The notes below the pieces were generated by a model. That model saw only the letters and a program-made list of their open reading frames with translations, had not been told where the DNA came from and searched no databases. From Deltaproteobacteria bacterium (lineage in GTDB: Bacteria > Desulfobacterota > SM23-61), in NCBI GenBank assembly GCA_029857975.1, contig JAOUFX010000123.1:1-7478 (forward strand): a stretch of DNA of 7,478 bases. Reading direction: 5' to 3'. Both the position numbers and the translations under genes were made by a program. Shown here one piece after another: positions 6,323-7,478 of the stretch. Positions within the stretch are counted from its first letter, which is position 1, and each line of letters begins with the position of its first letter.

Positions 6323-7478
6323 ATGGTAAGCGCTTTATCAAAAAGCAATCACCAGGAACTCAGAATTTTTTTCGACCCCAAGAGTGTGGCTATCGTGGGG
6401 GCCTCTCGGACGCCGGGCAAGATTGGTAATTACATCTTGCGGAATAATCTTAAGCTGGGCTATCGCGGTCCGATTTTTCCGGTAAATCCCAGTGCCACTG
6501 AAATCGAAGGGTTAAAAAGTTATCCTTCGATAGCCGCCATACCGGCGGCCGTGGAATTGGCGGTGATAGCTGTTCCTGCTCACTTGGTCTTAGATATCAT
6601 GAGGGACTGTCAGCGGAAGGCGGTGCGGGGGGTGGTAGTCATCGCATCTGGATTCTCAGAGGCCGGGAAGGAAGGGATGGCACGACAGAATGAATTGGTG
6701 CGGTTGGCGGCTGAAGCCGGCATCAGGGTTCTCGGCCCCAATACTACCGGCATCCTCAATCCCGCAGGCCGATTCACTACAACCTTCATTGATCTAAAAG
6801 GGGTAAAACCGGGGGGCATAGGTTTTGTGGCGCAGACGGGCATGTTCGCCGGTATGATGTTCCAATGGATCTTTTCTTCGCAGTACTTCGGCCTGAGCAA
6901 AGTGATTGGCTTGGGTAACAAAGCTGATGTGACCGATCATGATGCCCTGGACTATCTGGCTAAGGATGAGGCCACCCGGGTGGTCATCATGTACCTTGAG
7001 GGAGTAAAGGATGGAAGGTGTCTTTTAGACTCGGCCGTGAGGTTGGTGCGAAGAAAGCCCTTGGTATTGATCAAAGGGGGAAAAACCGAAGCAGGGGCTA
7101 AAGCGGCCCAATCCCACACCGGCTCGCTATCGGGCCGAGATGAAATTTTCGAAGCATTGGTCAGGCAGGCGGGGGCTATCCGAGTAAGCGATTTTGAGGA
7201 GCTTCTCGACTTTGGTAAAACTTTTGCCTATCAGCGCTTACCCCGGAGCAACCGCATAGCCATCATAACCCTCTCAGGAGGCGCTGGGGTTATGGCTACC
7301 GATGCTTGCCTTGAGAGGGGATTGGTGCTCGCCCGTCTTGAGCGACATACTTTGGCCAGGGTGAAGGAAAAGATGCCACCTTGGGCCAGCCCAGGGAATC
7401 CGCTTGACGTAGAGCCTCTCTCCGAGATCGTCACCCCCGAGGGGGCCTATAGACTGGGCTTGGATGCGGTTCTGTCCG
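6323..7478 (+). CDS. NDP-forming acyl-CoA synthetase (ADP-forming acetate-CoA ligase family), 3' truncated by window edge
   Basis: The frame is open for 385 codons to the right edge. Enzymes of this family interconvert acyl-CoA, ADP and phosphate with free acid, CoA and ATP through a phosphohistidine. Seen here are the N-terminal CoA-binding Rossmann domain (VAIVGASRTPGKIG, 22-35), GPNTTGILNP (138-147), VAQTGMFAG (169-177), a YLEG motif with Glu226, and the phosphohistidine motif SHTGSLSG with His265, all in the order of the alpha subunit. A second succinyl-CoA-ligase-like domain begins near RIAIITLSGGAGVMATD. Where relatives have GPNC, this protein has Thr141. The start has GGGGGGTAAGG (6311-6321) upstream. 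Whether the ATP-grasp beta part is fused, as in proteins of about 700 residues, or separate cannot be seen. The substrate could be acetate, another short acid or an aromatic acid. Confidence 0.95.
   Translation, partial: MVSALSKSNHQELRIFFDPKSVAIVGASRTPGKIGNYILRNNLKLGYRGPIFPVNPSATEIEGLKSYPSIAAIPAAVELAVIAVPAHLVLDIMRDCQRKAVRGVVVIASGFSEAGKEGMARQNELVRLAAEAGIRVLGPNTTGILNPAGRFTTTFIDLKGVKPGGIGFVAQTGMFAGMMFQWIFSSQYFGLSKVIGLGNKADVTDHDALDYLAKDEATRVVIMYLEGVKDGRCLLDSAVRLVRRKPLVLIKGGKTEAGAKAAQSHTGSLSGRDEIFEALVRQAGAIRVSDFEELLDFGKTFAYQRLPRSNRIAIITLSGGAGVMATDACLERGLVLARLERHTLARVKEKMPPWASPGNPLDVEPLSEIVTPEGAYRLGLDAVLS

Noticed and set aside
6610..6921. Minus-strand frame of 103 codons, and another at 7231-7434
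   Set aside because: Both are antisense shadows of the acyl-CoA synthetase coding frame, which is itself well supported by family motifs.

Overview
The window looks like a chromosomal segment of a mesophilic anaerobe of the Desulfobacterota type (syntroph or sulfate-reducer relatives). This is inferred from four things: an NtrC-family histidine kinase/response regulator pair, an acyl-CoA dehydrogenase-family gene, an NDP-forming acyl-CoA synthetase, and dispersed GC-rich hairpin repeats of a kind common in such genomes. No rRNA or other marker gene is present, so the assignment is tentative.

Layout: (1) 2-622, the C-terminal part of a sensor histidine kinase. (2) 704-2068, its sigma-54-activating response regulator, intact. 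(3) 2207-3466, an acyl-CoA dehydrogenase-like flavoprotein that appears to lack the catalytic glutamate at both usual family positions. (4) 3467-3832, a gene-free gap holding a 201-bp element bounded by 28-bp imperfect inverted repeats, which looks like a MITE. (5) 3833-4258 and 4299-4760, two small SCP2 (sterol carrier/lipid-binding) fold proteins in tandem. (6) 4923-5555 on the minus strand, a cytidylate kinase-like P-loop protein with its own well-formed promoter and ribosome binding site. (7) 5556-6322, 767 bp without a convincing gene, containing a composite repeat island with four consecutive hairpins. (8) 6323 to the end of the window, the N-terminal 385 codons of an NDP-forming acyl-CoA synthetase (acetate-CoA ligase, ADP-forming, family), open at the right edge.

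Taken together, the plus-strand genes suggest acyl-CoA or lipid handling: a CoA ligase that makes or consumes acyl-CoA, an acyl-CoA dehydrogenase-fold enzyme, and two SCP2-fold proteins that could bind hydrophobic acyl substrates. The two-component system may control some of this, but no recognisable -24/-12 sigma-54 promoter is visible in the intergenic regions, so that link rests on proximity alone. No defence system, CRISPR array, tRNA or rRNA was seen. The most interesting items are the missing catalytic residues in the dehydrogenase-like protein, the unreported-looking inverted-repeat element beside it, and the repeat island upstream of the synthetase.
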